Shown in pieces: positions 1 through 12,000 of a DNA stretch of 64,000 nt (positions are counted from its first letter, which is position 1; each line of letters begins with the position of its first letter). The stretch is from Eledone cirrhosa (lineage: Eukaryota; Mollusca; Cephalopoda; Octopoda; Eledonidae). The notes under the pieces were generated by a model, which searched no databases, was not told where the DNA came from, and worked only from the letters and a program-made list of their open reading frames with translations. A program made the translations under genes and the position numbers. Location: contig OZ024744.1 of NCBI GenBank assembly GCA_964016885.1, positions 27,724,108 through 27,788,107 of the forward strand. Reading direction: 5' to 3'.

Positions 1-150
1 ACAGTTGTTGTTGTCGCTGTTGTCATTGTTATTGTCATTGTCGTTGTTGTCGCTTTTATAACTGTTATTGTCATTGTAGTTGTTGTTGTCGCTGTTATAA
101 CTGTTATTATCACTGTTGTTGTTGTTGTTGCTGTCGGTGTTATAACTGTT

Positions 151-160
151 ATTAGTTACT
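151..160 (+). repeat. Frame-breaking variant monomer ATTAGTTACT
   Basis: The normal ATTGTCACTG is replaced by ATTAGTTACTG, a net gain of one base with a C-to-T change. I found nine copies, starting at 151, 1732, 4689, 8235, 17151, 22161, 25215, 40347 and 62800. They are preceded by the variant GCTGTCGGTGTTATAACTG (GGTGGTATAACTG at 62800) and followed by a CTCGCTGTTACCAC monomer. The shared flanks show a single origin, so it is a useful landmark for aligning higher-order copies. It ends open frames on both strands. Confidence 0.9.
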
Positions 161-636
161 GTTGTTGTTGTTGTTCTCGCTGTTACCACTGTTATTGTCA
201 ATGTTGTTGTTGTTGTCGCTGTTATAACTGTTATTGTCACTGTTGTTGTTCTCGCTGTTATAACTGTTATTCTCACAGTTGTTGTTGTTCTCGCTGTTAT
301 CACTGGTATTGACACTGTTGTTGTTTTTATTGTCACTGTTATAACTGTTATTGTCACTGTTGTTATTGTTGTTGTCGCTGTTATAACTGTTATTGTCACT
401 GTTGTTGTTGTTGTTCTCGCTGTTATCACTGTTATTGTCATTGTTGTTGTTGTCGCTGTTATCACTGTTATTGTCATTGTGGTTGTTGTCGCTGTTATCA
501 CTGTTATTGTCACTGTTGTTGTTGTTCTCGCTGTTATCACTGTTATTGTCACTGTTGCTGTTCTTCTCGCTGTTATAACTGTTATTGTCATTGTTGTTGT
601 TCTTGTTGTTGTCGCTGTTATCACTGTTATTGTCAC

Positions 637-648
637 TGTTTGTTGGTG
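637..648 (+). repeat. Frame-breaking variant monomer TGTTTGTTGGTG
   Basis: An extra T and a T-to-G change turn the GTT run before GTCGCTGG into TGTTTGTTGGTGTCGCTGG. Copies start at 637, 2218, 7642, 8721, 28592 and 30696, always followed by GGTATAACTG. Homologous monomers elsewhere (for example near 3905, 5497, 13245) lack the insertion, so these six copies form a sub-lineage of the higher-order repeat. Confidence 0.88.
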
Positions 649-1305
649 TCGCTGGTATAACTGTTATTGTCACTGTTGTTTTTGTTGTTGTCGCTGTTAT
701 CACTGTTATTGTCACTGTTGTTGTTGTCGCTGTTATAACTGTTATTGTCATTGTTGTTGTTGTCACTGTTATCACTGTTGTTGTCACTGTTGTTGTTCTC
801 GCTGTTATCACTGTTATTGTCATTGTTGTTGTTGTCGCTGTTATCATTGTTATTGTCACTGTTGCTGTTGTTGTCGTTGTTATCTCTGTTATTGTCATTG
901 TTGTTGTCGCTGTTATCACTGTTATTGTCACTGTTGTTGTTGTTGTTGTCGATGTCATAACTGTTCTTTTCACTGTTGTTGTTGTTCTCGCTGTTATCAC
1001 TGTTATTGTCACTGTTGTTGTCGCTGTTATCACTGTTATTGTCACTGTTATTGTTGTTGTTGCTGTTATCACTGTTATTGTCACTGTTGTAGTTGTTGTC
1101 GCTGTTATAACTGTTATTGTCACTGTTGTTGTTGTTGCTGTCGCTGTTATCACTGTTATTGTCATTGTTGTTGTTATTGTGGCTGTTATCACTGTTATTG
1201 TCACTGTTGTTGTCGCTGTTATCACTGTTATTTTCATTGTTGTTGTTGTTGTTCTCTCTGTTATCACTGTTATTGTCACTGTTATTGTCACTGTTGTTGT
1301 TGTTC

Positions 1306-1376
1306 TCGCTATTATAATGTTATTGTGAAAGTTGTTGTTCTCGCTATTATAATGTTATTGTGAAAGTTGTTGTTGT
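1306..1376 (+). repeat. Nested duplication of a 35-bp variant monomer (GTGAAAG type)
   Basis: Two adjacent 35-base monomers carry ATTATAATGTTATTGTGAAAG in place of the usual GTTATAACTG...GTCACTG. Their GTGAAAG motifs start at 1325 and 1360; the only other copy I saw is at 2906. The length of 35, not 36, reflects loss of one base (AATG for AACTG), so each copy shifts triplet phase. It sits exactly where the 1,581-bp copies stop matching, so it marks a rearrangement junction. Confidence 0.85.
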
Positions 1377-1581
1377 CGCTGTTATAACTGTTATTGTCAT
1401 TGTTGTTGTCGCTGTTATAACTGTTATTGTCACTGTTGTTGTTGTTGCTGTCGCTGTTATCACTGTTATTGTCATTGTTGCTGTTGTACTCGCTGTTATA
1501 ACTGTTATTGTCACTGTTGTTGTCGCTGTTATAACTCTTATTGTCACTGTTGTTGTTGTCGCTGTTATCACTGTTATTGTC

Positions 1582-2916
1582 ACAGTTGTTGTTGTCGCTG
1601 TTGTCATTGTTATTGTCATTGTCGTTGTTGTCGCTTTTATAACTGTTATTGTCATTGTAGTTGTTGTTGTCGCTGTTATAACTGTTATTATCACTGTTGT
1701 TGTTGTTGTTGCTGTCGGTGTTATAACTGTTATTAGTTACTGTTGTTGTTGTTGTTCTCGCTGTTACCACTGTTATTGTCAATGTTGTTGTTGTTGTCGC
1801 TGTTATAACTGTTATTGTCACTGTTGTTGTTCTCGCTGTTATAACTGTTATTCTCACAGTTGTTGTTGTTCTCGCTGTTATCACTGGTATTGACACTGTT
1901 GTTGTTTTTATTGTCACTGTTATAACTGTTATTGTCACTGTTGTTATTGTTGTTGTCGCTGTTATAACTGTTATTGTCACTGTTGTTGTTGTTGTTCTCG
2001 CTGTTATCACTGTTATTGTCATTGTTGTTGTTGTCGCTGTTATCACTGTTATTGTCATTGTGGTTGTTGTCGCTGTTATCACTGTTATTGTCACTGTTGT
2101 TGTTGTTCTCGCTGTTATCACTGTTATTGTCACTGTTGCTGTTCTTCTCGCTGTTATAACTGTTATTGTCATTGTTGTTGTTCTTGTTGTTGTCGCTGTT
2201 ATCACTGTTATTGTCACTGTTTGTTGGTGTCGCTGGTATAACTGTTATTGTCACTGTTGTTTTTGTTGTTGTCGCTGTTATCACTGTTATTGTCACTGTT
2301 GTTGTTGTCGCTGTTATAACTGTTATTGTCATTGTTGTTGTTGTCACTGTTATCACTGTTGTTGTCACTGTTGTTGTTCTCGCTGTTATCACTGTTATTG
2401 TCATTGTTGTTGTTGTCGCTGTTATCATTGTTATTGTCACTGTTGCTGTTGTTGTCGTTGTTATCTCTGTTATTGTCATTGTTGTTGTCGCTGTTATCAC
2501 TGTTATTGTCACTGTTGTTGTTGTTGTTGTCGATGTCATAACTGTTCTTTTCACTGTTGTTGTTGTTCTCGCTGTTATCACTGTTATTGTCACTGTTGTT
2601 GTCGCTGTTATCACTGTTATTGTCACTGTTATTGTTGTTGTTGCTGTTATCACTGTTATTGTCACTGTTGTAGTTGTTGTCGCTGTTATAACTGTTATTG
2701 TCACTGTTGTTGTTGTTGCTGTCGCTGTTATCACTGTTATTGTCATTGTTGTTGTTATTGTGGCTGTTATCACTGTTATTGTCACTGTTGTTGTCGCTGT
2801 TATCACTGTTATTTTCATTGTTGTTGTTGTTGTTCTCTCTGTTATCACTGTTATTGTCACTGTTATTGTCACTGTTGTTGTTGTTCTCGCTATTATAATG
2901 TTATTGTGAAAGTTGT
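1582..2916 (+). repeat. 1,581-bp higher-order unit, copy 2 (partial)
   Basis: This is the second copy of the 1-1335 segment, apparently identical, including all rare variants (151 to 1732, 637 to 2218, 1325 to 2906). It stops at the GTGAAAG monomer, where copy 1 has two GTGAAAG monomers and copy 2 has one. The identity implies a very recent duplication or ongoing homogenisation. A shared segment of about 700 bases (267-960) also matches 7272-7965. Confidence 0.93.
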
Positions 2917-5900
2917 TGTTGTCGCTGTTATAACTGTTATTGTCATTGTTGTTGTTGTTGTCGCTGTTATCACTGTTATTAACACTGTTGTTGTTGTTGT
3001 TCTCGCTGTTATCACTGTTATTGTTACTGTTGTTGTTGTCGCTGTTATAACTGTTATTGTCACTGTTGTTGTTGCTGTTGTCGCTGTCATAACTCTTATT
3101 GTCACTGTTGTTGTTGTCGTTGTTATCACTGTTATTGTCATTAATGTTGTTCTCTGTGTTATCACTGGTATTGACACTGTTGTTGTTGTTGTTGTCGCTG
3201 TTATAACTGTTATTGTCTCTGTTGATGTTGTTGTTGTCGCTGTTATAACTGTTATTGTCACTGTTGTTGTTGTCGCTATTATAACTCTTATTGTCACTGT
3301 TGTTGTTGTTGTCGTCGTTGTTATCACTGTTATTGTCATTATTGTTGTTGTCGCTGTTATTACTGTTATTGTCATTGTTGTTGTTGTTGTCGCTGTAATC
3401 ACTGTTATTGTCGCTGTTGTTGTTGTCGCTGTTATAACTGTTATTGTCACTATTGCTTTTGTAGTCGCTCTTATCACTCTTATTGTCATTGTTGTTGTTG
3501 TTCTCGCTGCTATCCCTGTTATTGTCATTGTTGTTGTTGTTGTACTCGCTGTTATCACTGTTATTGTCATTGTTGTTGTTGTTGTCGCTGTTATCACTGT
3601 TATTGTCACTGTTTTTGTTGTTGTCGCTATTATCACTGTTATTGTCACTGTTGTTTTTTTTTGTTGTCGCTGTTATCACTGTTATTTTCATTGTTTTTGT
3701 TGTTGTTCTCGCATTTATCACTGTTATTGTCAGTGTTGTTGTTGTTGTTCTCGCTGTTATCACTGTTGTCGTCACTGTTGTTGTTGTTCTCGCTGTTATC
3801 ACTGTTATTGTCATTGTTGTTGTTGTTGTGTTCGCTGTTATAACTGTTATTGTCATTGTTGTTGTTGTTGTTGTCGCTGTTGTCACTGTTATTGTCACTG
3901 TTGTTGTTGGCGCTGGTATAACTGTTATTGTCACTGTTGTTTTTGTTGTTGTCGCTGTTATCACTGTTATTGTCACTGTTGTTGTTGTCGCTGTTATAAC
4001 TGTTATTGTCACTGTTGTTGTTGTTGTCACTGTTATCACTGTTATTGTCACTGTTGTTGTTGTTCTCGCTGTTGTCACTGTTATTGTCATTGTTGTTGTT
4101 GTCGCTGTTTTCTCTGTTATTGTCATTGTTGTTGTCGCTGTTATAACTGTTATTGTCATTGTTGTTGTTGTTGTTGCTGTTATAACTGTTACTGTCATTG
4201 TTGTTGTTATCGCTGTAATCACTGTTATTTTCATTGTTGTTGTTGTCGCTGTTATCACTGTTATTGTCATTGTTGTTGTTGTTGTTGTCGATTTTATCAC
4301 TGTTATTGTCACTGTTGTTGTTGTCACTGTTATAAATGTTATTGTCACTGTTGTCGTTGTTGTCGCTGTTATCACTGTTATTGTCACTGTTGTTGTTGTT
4401 GTCGCTGTCATAACTGTTCTTTTCACTGTTGTTGTTGTTGTTGTTGTCGCTGTTATAAATGTTATTGTCACTGTTGTTGTCGCTGTTATAACTCTTATTG
4501 TCACTGTTGTTGTTGTCGCTGTTATCACTGTTATTGTCACAGTTGTTGTTGTCGCTGTTGTCATTGTTATTGTCATTGTCGTTGTTGTCGCTTTTATAAC
4601 TGTTATTGTCATTGTAGTTGTTGTTGTCGCTGTTATAACTGTTATTATCACTGTTGTTGTTGTTGTTGCTGTCGGTGTTATAACTGTTATTAGTTACTGT
4701 TGTTGTTGTTGTTCTCGCTGTTACCACAGTTATTGTCAATGTTGTTGTTGTTGTCGCTGTTATAACTGTTATTGTCACTGTTGTTGTTGTTGTTGTCGCT
4801 GTTATAACTCTTATTGTCACTGTTGTTGTTGTTGTCGTTATCACTGTTATTGTCATTATTGTTATTGTCGCTGTTATCACTGTTATTGTCATTGTTGTTG
4901 TTGTTGTTGTTGTTGTCGCTGTTATCACTGTTATTGTCACTGTTGTTGTTGTTGCTTCTATAACTGTTATTGTCACTATTGCTGTTGTTGTTGTCGCTGT
5001 TATCACTCTTATTGTCATTGTTGTTGTCGCTGTTATCACTGTTATTGTCACTGTTGTTGTTCTCGCTGTTATAACTGTTATTCTCACTGTTGTTGTTCTG
5101 GCTGTTATCACTGGTATTGACAGTGTTGTTGTTTTTATTGTCGCTGTTAGAACTGTTATTGTCACTGTTGTTATTGTTGTTGTCGCTGTTATAACTGTTA
5201 TTGTCACTTTTGTTGTTGTTGTTCTTGCTGTTATCACTGTTATTGTCATTGTTGTTGTTGTCGCTGTTATCACTGTTATTGTCATTGTTGTTGTTGTCGC
5301 TGTTATCACTGTTATTGTCACTGTTGTTGTTCTTCTCGCTGTTATCACTGTTATTGTCACTGTTGTTGTTCTTCTCGCTGTTATCACTGTTATTGTCATT
5401 GTTGTTGTTGTTGTGTTCGCTGTTATAACTGTTATTGTCATTGTTGTTGTTGTTGTTGTTGTCGCTGTTATCACTGTTATTGTCACTGTTGTTGTTGTCG
5501 CTGGTATAACTGTTATTGTCACTGTTGTTTTTGTTGTTGTCGCTGTTATCACTGTTATTGTCACTGTTGTTGTTGTTGTTGTCGATTTTTATCACTGTTA
5601 TTGTCACTGTTGTTGTTGTTGTCACTGTTATAAATGTTATTGTCACTGTTGTCGTTGTTGTCGCTGTTATCACTGTTATTGTCACTGTTGTTGTTGTTGT
5701 CGCTGTCATAACTGTTCTTTTCATTGTTGTTGTTGTTGTTGTTCTCGCTGTTATCACTGTTATTGTCACTGTTGTTGTCGCTGTTATCACAGTTATTGTC
5801 ACTGTTGTTATTGTTGTTGTTCCTGTTATCACTGTTATTGTCACTGTTGTAGTTGTTCTGGCTGTTATAACTGTTATTGTCACTGTTGTTGTTGTTGTTG

Positions 5901-7231
5901 CTGTTGCTGTTATCACTGTTATTGTCATTGTTGTTGTTGTGGCTGTTATCACTGTTATTGTCACTGTTGTTGTCGCTGTTATCACTGTTATTTTCATTGT
6001 TGTTGTTGTTGTTCTCTCTGTTATCACTGTTATTGTCACTGTTGTTGTTGTTCTCGCTGTTATAACTGTTATTGTCATTGTTGTTGTTGTCGCTGTTATC
6101 ACTGTTATTAACACTGTTGTTGTTGTTGTTGTTGTTGTTGTTCTCGCTGTTATCACTGTTATTGTCACTGTTGTTGTTGTCGCTGTTATAACTGTTATTG
6201 TCACTGTTGTTTTTGCTGTTGTCGCTGTCATAACTCTTATTGTCACTGTTGTTGTTGTCGTTGTTATCACTGTTATTGTCATTATTGTTGTTCTCGCTGT
6301 TATCATTGGTATTGACACTGTTGTTGTTGTTGTCACTGTTATAACTGTTATTGTCTCTGTTGATGTTGTTGTCGCTGTTATAATTGTTATTGTCACTGTT
6401 GTTGTTGTCGCTATTATAACTCTTATTGTCACTGTTGTTGTTGTTGTCGTCGTTGTTATCACTGTTATTGTCATTATTGTTGTTGTCGCTGTTATTCCTG
6501 TTATTGTCATTGTTGTTGTTGTTGTCGCTGTTATCACTGTTATTATCGCTGTTATAACTGTTATTGTCACTATTGCTTTTGTTGTCGCTCTTATCACACT
6601 TATTGTCATTGTTGTTATTGTTCTCGCTGCTATCCCTTTTATTGTCATTGTTGTTGTTGTTGTATTCGCTGTTATCACTGTTATTGTCATTGTTGTTGTT
6701 GTTGTCGCTGTTATCACTGTTATTGTCACTGTTTTTGTTGTTGTCGCTATTATCACTGTTATTGTCACTGTTGTTTTTGTTGTTGTCGCTGTTATCACTG
6801 TTATTTTCATTATTGTTATTGTCGCTGTTATCTCTGTTATTGTCAGTGTTGTTGTTGTTGTTCTCGCTGTTATCAGTGTTGTCGTCACTGTTGTTGTTGT
6901 TGTCGCTGTTATAACTGTTATTGTCACTGTTGTTGTTGTTGCTCTCACTGTTACCACTGTTATTGTCAATGTTGTTGTTGTTGTCGCTGTTATAACTGTT
7001 ATTGTCACTGTTGTTGTTGTTGTTGTCGCTGTTATAACTCTTATTGTCACTGTTGTTGTTATTGTTGTCGTTGTTATCACTGTTATTGTCATTATTGTTA
7101 TTGTCGCTGATATCACTGTTATTGTCATTGTTGTTGTTGTTGTCGCTGTTATCGCTTTTATTGTCACTGTTTTTGTTGTTGTCGCTTCTATAACTGTTAT
7201 TTTCACTATTGCTGTTGTTGTCGCTGTTATC
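2917..7231 (+). repeat. Higher-order repeat block, divergent single pass
   Basis: This block reads through a long series of diagnostic monomers seen in the same order elsewhere: ATTAACACTG, GTCATAACTCTT, GGTATTGACACTG, GTCTCTGTTGATG, GTCACTATTGCTTTTG, GCTGCTATCCCTG, GCATTTATCACTG (3711), GTTGTGTTCGCTG, GCTGGTATAACTG (about 3912), GTCATAACTGTTC, ATTAGTTACT (4689) and GCTGTTAGAACTG. A second partial pass starts near 5100, with GCTGGTATAACTG again near 5504. No shorter exact tandem duplication was noticed here. It holds no gene. Confidence 0.8.
3654..3662 (+). repeat. T9 tract in a GTTTTTG-type monomer
   Basis: The GTTTTTGTTG variant found at this HOR position elsewhere is expanded to nine consecutive T. 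The length is out of phase with the triplet register, so the RYY frame shifts here. Similar T8/T9 tracts occur at 10653-10660, 32964-32972 and 62302-62310. Confidence 0.85.
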
Positions 7232-8001
7232 ACTGTTATTGTCACTGTTGTTGTTCTCGCTGTTATAACTGTTATTCTCACAGTTGTTGTTGTTCTCGCT
7301 GTTATCACTGGTATTGACACTGTTGTTGTTTTTATTGTCACTGTTATAACTGTTAGTGTCACTGTTGTTATTGTTGTTGTCGCTGTTATAACTGTTATTG
7401 TCACTGTTGTTGTTGTTGTTCTCGCTGTTATCACTGTTATTGTCATTGTTGTTGTTGTCGCTGTTATCACTGTTATTGTCATTGTGGTTGTTGTCGTTGT
7501 TATCACTGTTATTGTCACTGTTGTTGTTGTTCTCGCTGTTATCACTGTTATTGTCACTGTTGCTGTTCTTCTCGCTGTTATAACTGTTATTGTCATTGTT
7601 GTTGTTCTTGTTGTTGTCGCTGTTATCACTGTTATTGTCACTGTTTGTTGGTGTCGCTGGTATAACTGTTATTGTCACTGTTGTTTTTGTTGTTGTCGCT
7701 GTTATCACTGTTATTGTCACTGTTGTTGTTGTCGCTGTTATAACTGTTATTGTCATTGTTGTTGTTGTCACTGTTATCACTGTTGTTGTCACTGTTGTTG
7801 TTCTCGCTGTTATCACTGTTATTGTCATTGTTGTTGTTGTCGCTGTTATCATTGTTATTGTCACTGTTGCTGTTGTTGTCGCTGTTATCTCTGTTATTGT
7901 CATTGTTGTTGTCGCTGTTATAACTGTTATTGTCACTGTTGTTGTTGTTGCTGTCGCTGTTATTACTGTTATTGTCATTGTTGCTGTTGTACTCGCTGTT
8001 A
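7232..8001 (+). repeat. About 770-bp duplicated segment, copy 1 (offset 1,079)
   Basis: This segment matches 8311-9080 at an offset of 1,079 bases. It includes GGTATTGACACTG, the GTCATTGTGGTTG variant, CTTCTCGCTG and the TGTTTGTTGG frame-breaker. Visible differences are few, for example GTCGCTGTTATCTCTG here against GTCGTTGTTATCTCTG in the second copy. Part of it also matches 267-960 at an offset of 7,005, so the same unit underlies the 1,581-bp copies at the window start. Confidence 0.85.
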
Positions 8002-8310
8002 TAACTGTTATTGTCACTGTTGTTGTCGCTGTTATAACTCTTATTGTCACTGTTGTTGTTGTCGCTGTTATCACTGTTATTGTCACAGTTGTTGTTGTCG
8101 CTGTTGTCATTGTTATTGTCATTGTCGTTGTTGTCGCTTTTATAACTGTTATTGTCATTGTAGTTGTTGTTGTCGCTGTTATAACTGTTATTATCACTGT
8201 TGTTGTTGTTGTTGCTGTCGGTGTTATAACTGTTATTAGTTACTGTTGTTGTTGTTGTTCTCGCTGTTACCACTGTTATTGTCAATGTTGTTGTTGTTGT
8301 CGCTGTTATA
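8002..8310 (+). repeat. Intervening array segment between the 1,079-offset copies
   Basis: About 310 bases of array lie between the two matching segments. They contain GTCACAGTTG, GCTGTTGTCATTG, GCTTTTATAACTG with GTCATTGTAGTTG, the ATTAGTTACT frame-breaker at 8235 and the TTACCACTG monomer. The same series occurs at 1580-1790 and 4530-4750. Confidence 0.78.
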
Positions 8311-9080
8311 ACTGTTATTGTCACTGTTGTTGTTCTCGCTGTTATAACTGTTATTCTCACAGTTGTTGTTGTTCTCGCTGTTATCACTGGTATTGACACT
8401 GTTGTTGTTTTTATTGTCACTGTTATAACTGTTATTGTCACTGTTGTTATTGTTGTTGTCGCTGTTATAACTGTTATTGTCACTGTTGTTGTTGTTGTTC
8501 TCGCTGTTATCACTGTTATTGTCATTGTTGTTGTTGTCGCTGTTATCACTGTTATTGTCATTGTGGTTGTTGTCGCTGTTATCACTGTTATTGTCACTGT
8601 TGTTGTTGTTCTCGCTGTTATCACTGTTATTGTCACTGTTGCTGTTCTTCTCGCTGTTATAACTGTTATTGTCATTGTTGTTGTTCTTGTTGTTGTCGCT
8701 GTTATCACTGTTATTGTCACTGTTTGTTGGTGTCGCTGGTATAACTGTTATTGTCACTGTTGTTTTTGTTGTTGTCGCTGTTATCACTGTTATTGTCACT
8801 GTTGTTGTTGTCGCTGTTATAACTGTTATTGTCATTGTTGTTGTTGTCACTGTTATCACTGTTGTTGTCACTGTTGTTGTTCTCGCTGTTATCACTGTTA
8901 TTGTCATTGTTGTTGTTGTCGCTGTTATCATTGTTATTGTCACTGTTGCTGTTGTTGTCGTTGTTATCTCTGTTATTGTCATTGTTGTTGTCGCTGTTAT
9001 AACTGTTATTGTCACTGTTGTTGTTGTTGCTGTCGCTGTTATCACTGTTATTGTCATTGTTGCTGTTGTACTCGCTGTTA
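8311..9080 (+). repeat. About 770-bp duplicated segment, copy 2
   Basis: This is the second copy of 7232-8001. It diverges after GTACTCGCTGTTA, where copy 2 goes on to ATCACTGTTATTGTTG and GTGGCTG monomers not present in copy 1. It also forms the left part of the large block described from 8374. Confidence 0.85.
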
Positions 9081-12000
9081 TCACTGTTATTGTTGTTGTT
9101 GTTGTGGCTGTTATCACTGTTATTGTCACTGTTGTTGTCGCTGTTATCACTGTTATTTTCATTGTTGTTGTTGTTCTCTCTGTTATCACTGTTGTTGTCA
9201 CTGTTATTGTCACTGTTGTTGTTGTTCTCGCTGTAATAACTGTTATTGTGACTGTTGTTGTTGTCGCTGTTATAACTGTTATTGTCATTGTTGTTGTTGT
9301 TGTCGCTGTTATCACTGTTATTAACACTGTTGTTGTTGTTGTTCTCGCTGTTATCACTGTTAGTGTCACTGTTGTTGTCGCTGTTATAACTGTTATTGTC
9401 ACTGTTGTTGTTGCTATTGTCGCTGTCATAACTCTTATTGTCACTGTTGTTGTTGTTGTTGTTGTCGTTGTTATCACTGTTATTGTCATTATTGTTGTTC
9501 TCGCTGTTATCACTGGTATTGAAACTGTTGTTGTTGTTGTTGTTGTCGCTATTATAACTGTTATTATCTCTGTTGATGTTGTTGTTGTCGCTGTTATAAC
9601 TGTTATTGTCACTATTGCTTTTGTTGTTGTCGCTCTTATCACTCTTATTGTCATTGTTGTTGTTGTTCTCGCTGCTATCCCTGTTATTGTCATTGTTGTT
9701 GTTGTTGTACTCGCTGTTATCACTGTTATTGTCATTGTTGTTGTTGTCGCTGTTATCACTGTTATTGTAACTGTTTTTGTTGTAGTCGCTATTATCACTG
9801 TTATTGTCAATGTTGTTTTTTTTGTTGTCGCTGTTATCACTGTTATTTTCATTGTTTTTCTTGTTGTTCTCGCATTTATCACTGTTATTGTCAGTGTTGT
9901 TGTTGTTCTCGCTGTTATCACTGTCGTCGTCACTGTTGTCGTTGTTGTCGCTGTTATAACTGTTATTGTGACTGTTGTTGTTGTTGTTCTCGCTGTTATC
10001 ACTGTTATTGTCACTGTTGTTGTTGTTGTTCTCGCTGTTACCACTGTTCTTGTCAATGTTGTTGTTGTTGTCGCTGTTATAACTGTTATTGTCAGTGTTG
10101 TTGTTGTTGTTGTCGCTGTTATAACTCTTATTGTCACTGTTGTTGTTGTTGTTGTTGTCGTCGTTGTTATCACTGTTATTGTCATTATTGTTATTGTCGC
10201 TGTTATCACTGTTATTGTCATTGTTGTTGTTGTTATTGTTGTCGCTGTTATCACTGTTATTGTCACTGTTGTCGTTGTTGTCGCTTCTATAACTGTTATT
10301 GTCACTATTGCTGTTGTTGTTGTCGCTGTTATCACTCTTATTGTCATTGTTGTTGTTGTCGCTGTTATCACTGTTATTGTCACTGTTGTTGTTCTCGCTG
10401 TTATAACTGTTATTCTCACTGTTGTTGTTCTGGCTGTTATCACTGGTATTGACACTGTTGTTGTTTTTATCGTCGCTGTTAGAACTGTTATTGTCACTGT
10501 TGTTATTGTTGTTGTCGCTGTTATAACTGTTATTGTCACTGTTGTTGTTGTTGTTGTTCTCGATGTTATCACTGTTATTGTCATTGTTGTTGTCGCTGTT
10601 ATCACTGTTATTGTCACTGTTGTTGTCGCTGGTATAACTGTTATTGTCACTGTTTTTTTTGTTGTTGTCGCTGTTTTCACTGTTATTGTCACTGTTGTTG
10701 TTGTCGCTGTTATAACTGTTATTGTCACTGTTGTTGTTGTCACTTTTATCACTGTTATTGTCACTGTTGTTGTTGTTCTCGCTGTTATCACTGTTATTGT
10801 CATTGTTGTTGTTGTCGCTGTTATCACTGTTATTGTCACTGTTGCTGTTGTTGTCGCTGTTATCTCTGTTATTGTCATTGTTGTTGTCGCTGTTATAACT
10901 GTTATTGTCATTGTTGTTGTTGTTGTTGCTGCTATAACTGTTACTGTCACTGTTGTTGTTGTCGCTGTTATCACTGTTATTTTCATTGTTGTTGTTGTTG
11001 TTCTCTCTGTTATCACTGTTATTGTCACTGTTATTGTCACTGTTGTTGTTGTTCTCGCTGTTATAACTGTTATTGTGTCTGTTGTTGTTGTCGCTGTTAT
11101 AACTGTTATTGTCATTGTTGTTGTTGTTGTCGCTGTTATCACTGTTATTAACATTGTTGTTGTTGTTGTTCTCGCTGTTATCACTGTTATTGTCACTGTT
11201 GTTGTTGTTGTCGCTGTTATAACTGTTATTGTAACTGTTGTTGTCGCTGTTATCACTGTTATTGTCTCTGTTGTTGTTGTCGCTGTTATCACTGTTATTG
11301 TCACTGTTGCTGTTGTTGTCGCTGTTATCACTGCTATTGTCATTGTTGTTGTTGTTGTCGCTGTTATCACTGTGATTGTCATTGTTGTTGTTGTTGTTGT
11401 TCTCGCTGTTATCACCGTTATTGTCACCGTTGTTTTCGCTGTTATCACTGTTAATGTCACTGTTGTTATTGTTGTTGTTGCTGTTATCACTGTTATTGTC
11501 ACTGTTGTTGTTGTTGTTGCTGTCGCTGTTATCACTGTTATTGTCATTGTTGCTGTTGTACTCGCTGTTATCACTGTTATTGTTGTTGTTGTTGTAGCTG
11601 TTATCACTGTTATTGTCACTGTTGTTGTCGCTGTTATCACTGTTATTTTCCTTGTTGTTGTTGTTGTTCTCTCTGTTATCACTGTTATTGTCACTGTTGT
11701 TGTTGTTCTCGCTGTTATAACTGTTATTGTCATTGTTGTTGTTGTCGCTGTTATCACTGTTATTAACACTATTGTTGTTGTTGTTCTCGCTGTTATCACT
11801 GTTATTGTCACTGTTGTTGTTGTCGCTGTTATGACTGTTATTGTCACTGTTGTTGTTGCTGTTGTCGCTGTCATAACTCTTATTGTCACTGTTGTTGTTG
11901 TTGTCGTTGTTATCACTGTTATTGTCATTATTGTTGTTCTCGCTGTTATCACTGGTATTGACACTGTTGTTGTTGTTGTTGTCGCTGTTATAACTGTTAT

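Larger units (their letters stand above)
1..1581 (+). repeat. 1,581-bp higher-order unit, copy 1
   Basis: Bases 1-1335 recur at 1582-2916 with a constant offset of 1,581 bases; I noticed no differences in the parts compared. The unit contains the frame-breaking monomer at 151, the variant TGTTTGTTGG at 637, and markers GGTATTGACACTG, GTTCTTCTCGCTG, GTTATCTCTG and GTCATAACTGTTC. Its last 245 bases (1337-1581) have no equivalent after the second copy; they resemble 7900-8100. The left end lies outside the window, so the unit may have more copies upstream. Confidence 0.93.

Noticed and set aside
393..578. Short SLLSLLLSLL-type frames (about 60-120 codons), resembling hydrophobic signal or membrane peptides
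   Set aside because: These are the YYR frame, open only between ATAACTG monomers (TAA). The Leu/Ser pattern is a translation of the satellite, repeated dozens of times.
1100..1320. CCRCYHCYCHCC-type frames as cysteine/histidine-rich metal-binding or zinc-finger-like proteins
   Set aside because: This is the YRY frame of the same repeat (TGT, CGC, TAT, CAC). Regular Cys/His spacing follows the DNA monomer and no known zinc-finger spacing is present.
3654..3662. T8/T9 runs as intrinsic terminators or poly(A)-tail remnants of retroposons
   Set aside because: No hairpin precedes them and there is no target-site duplication or unique insert. They are expansions of the GTTTTTG variant already present at that HOR register.
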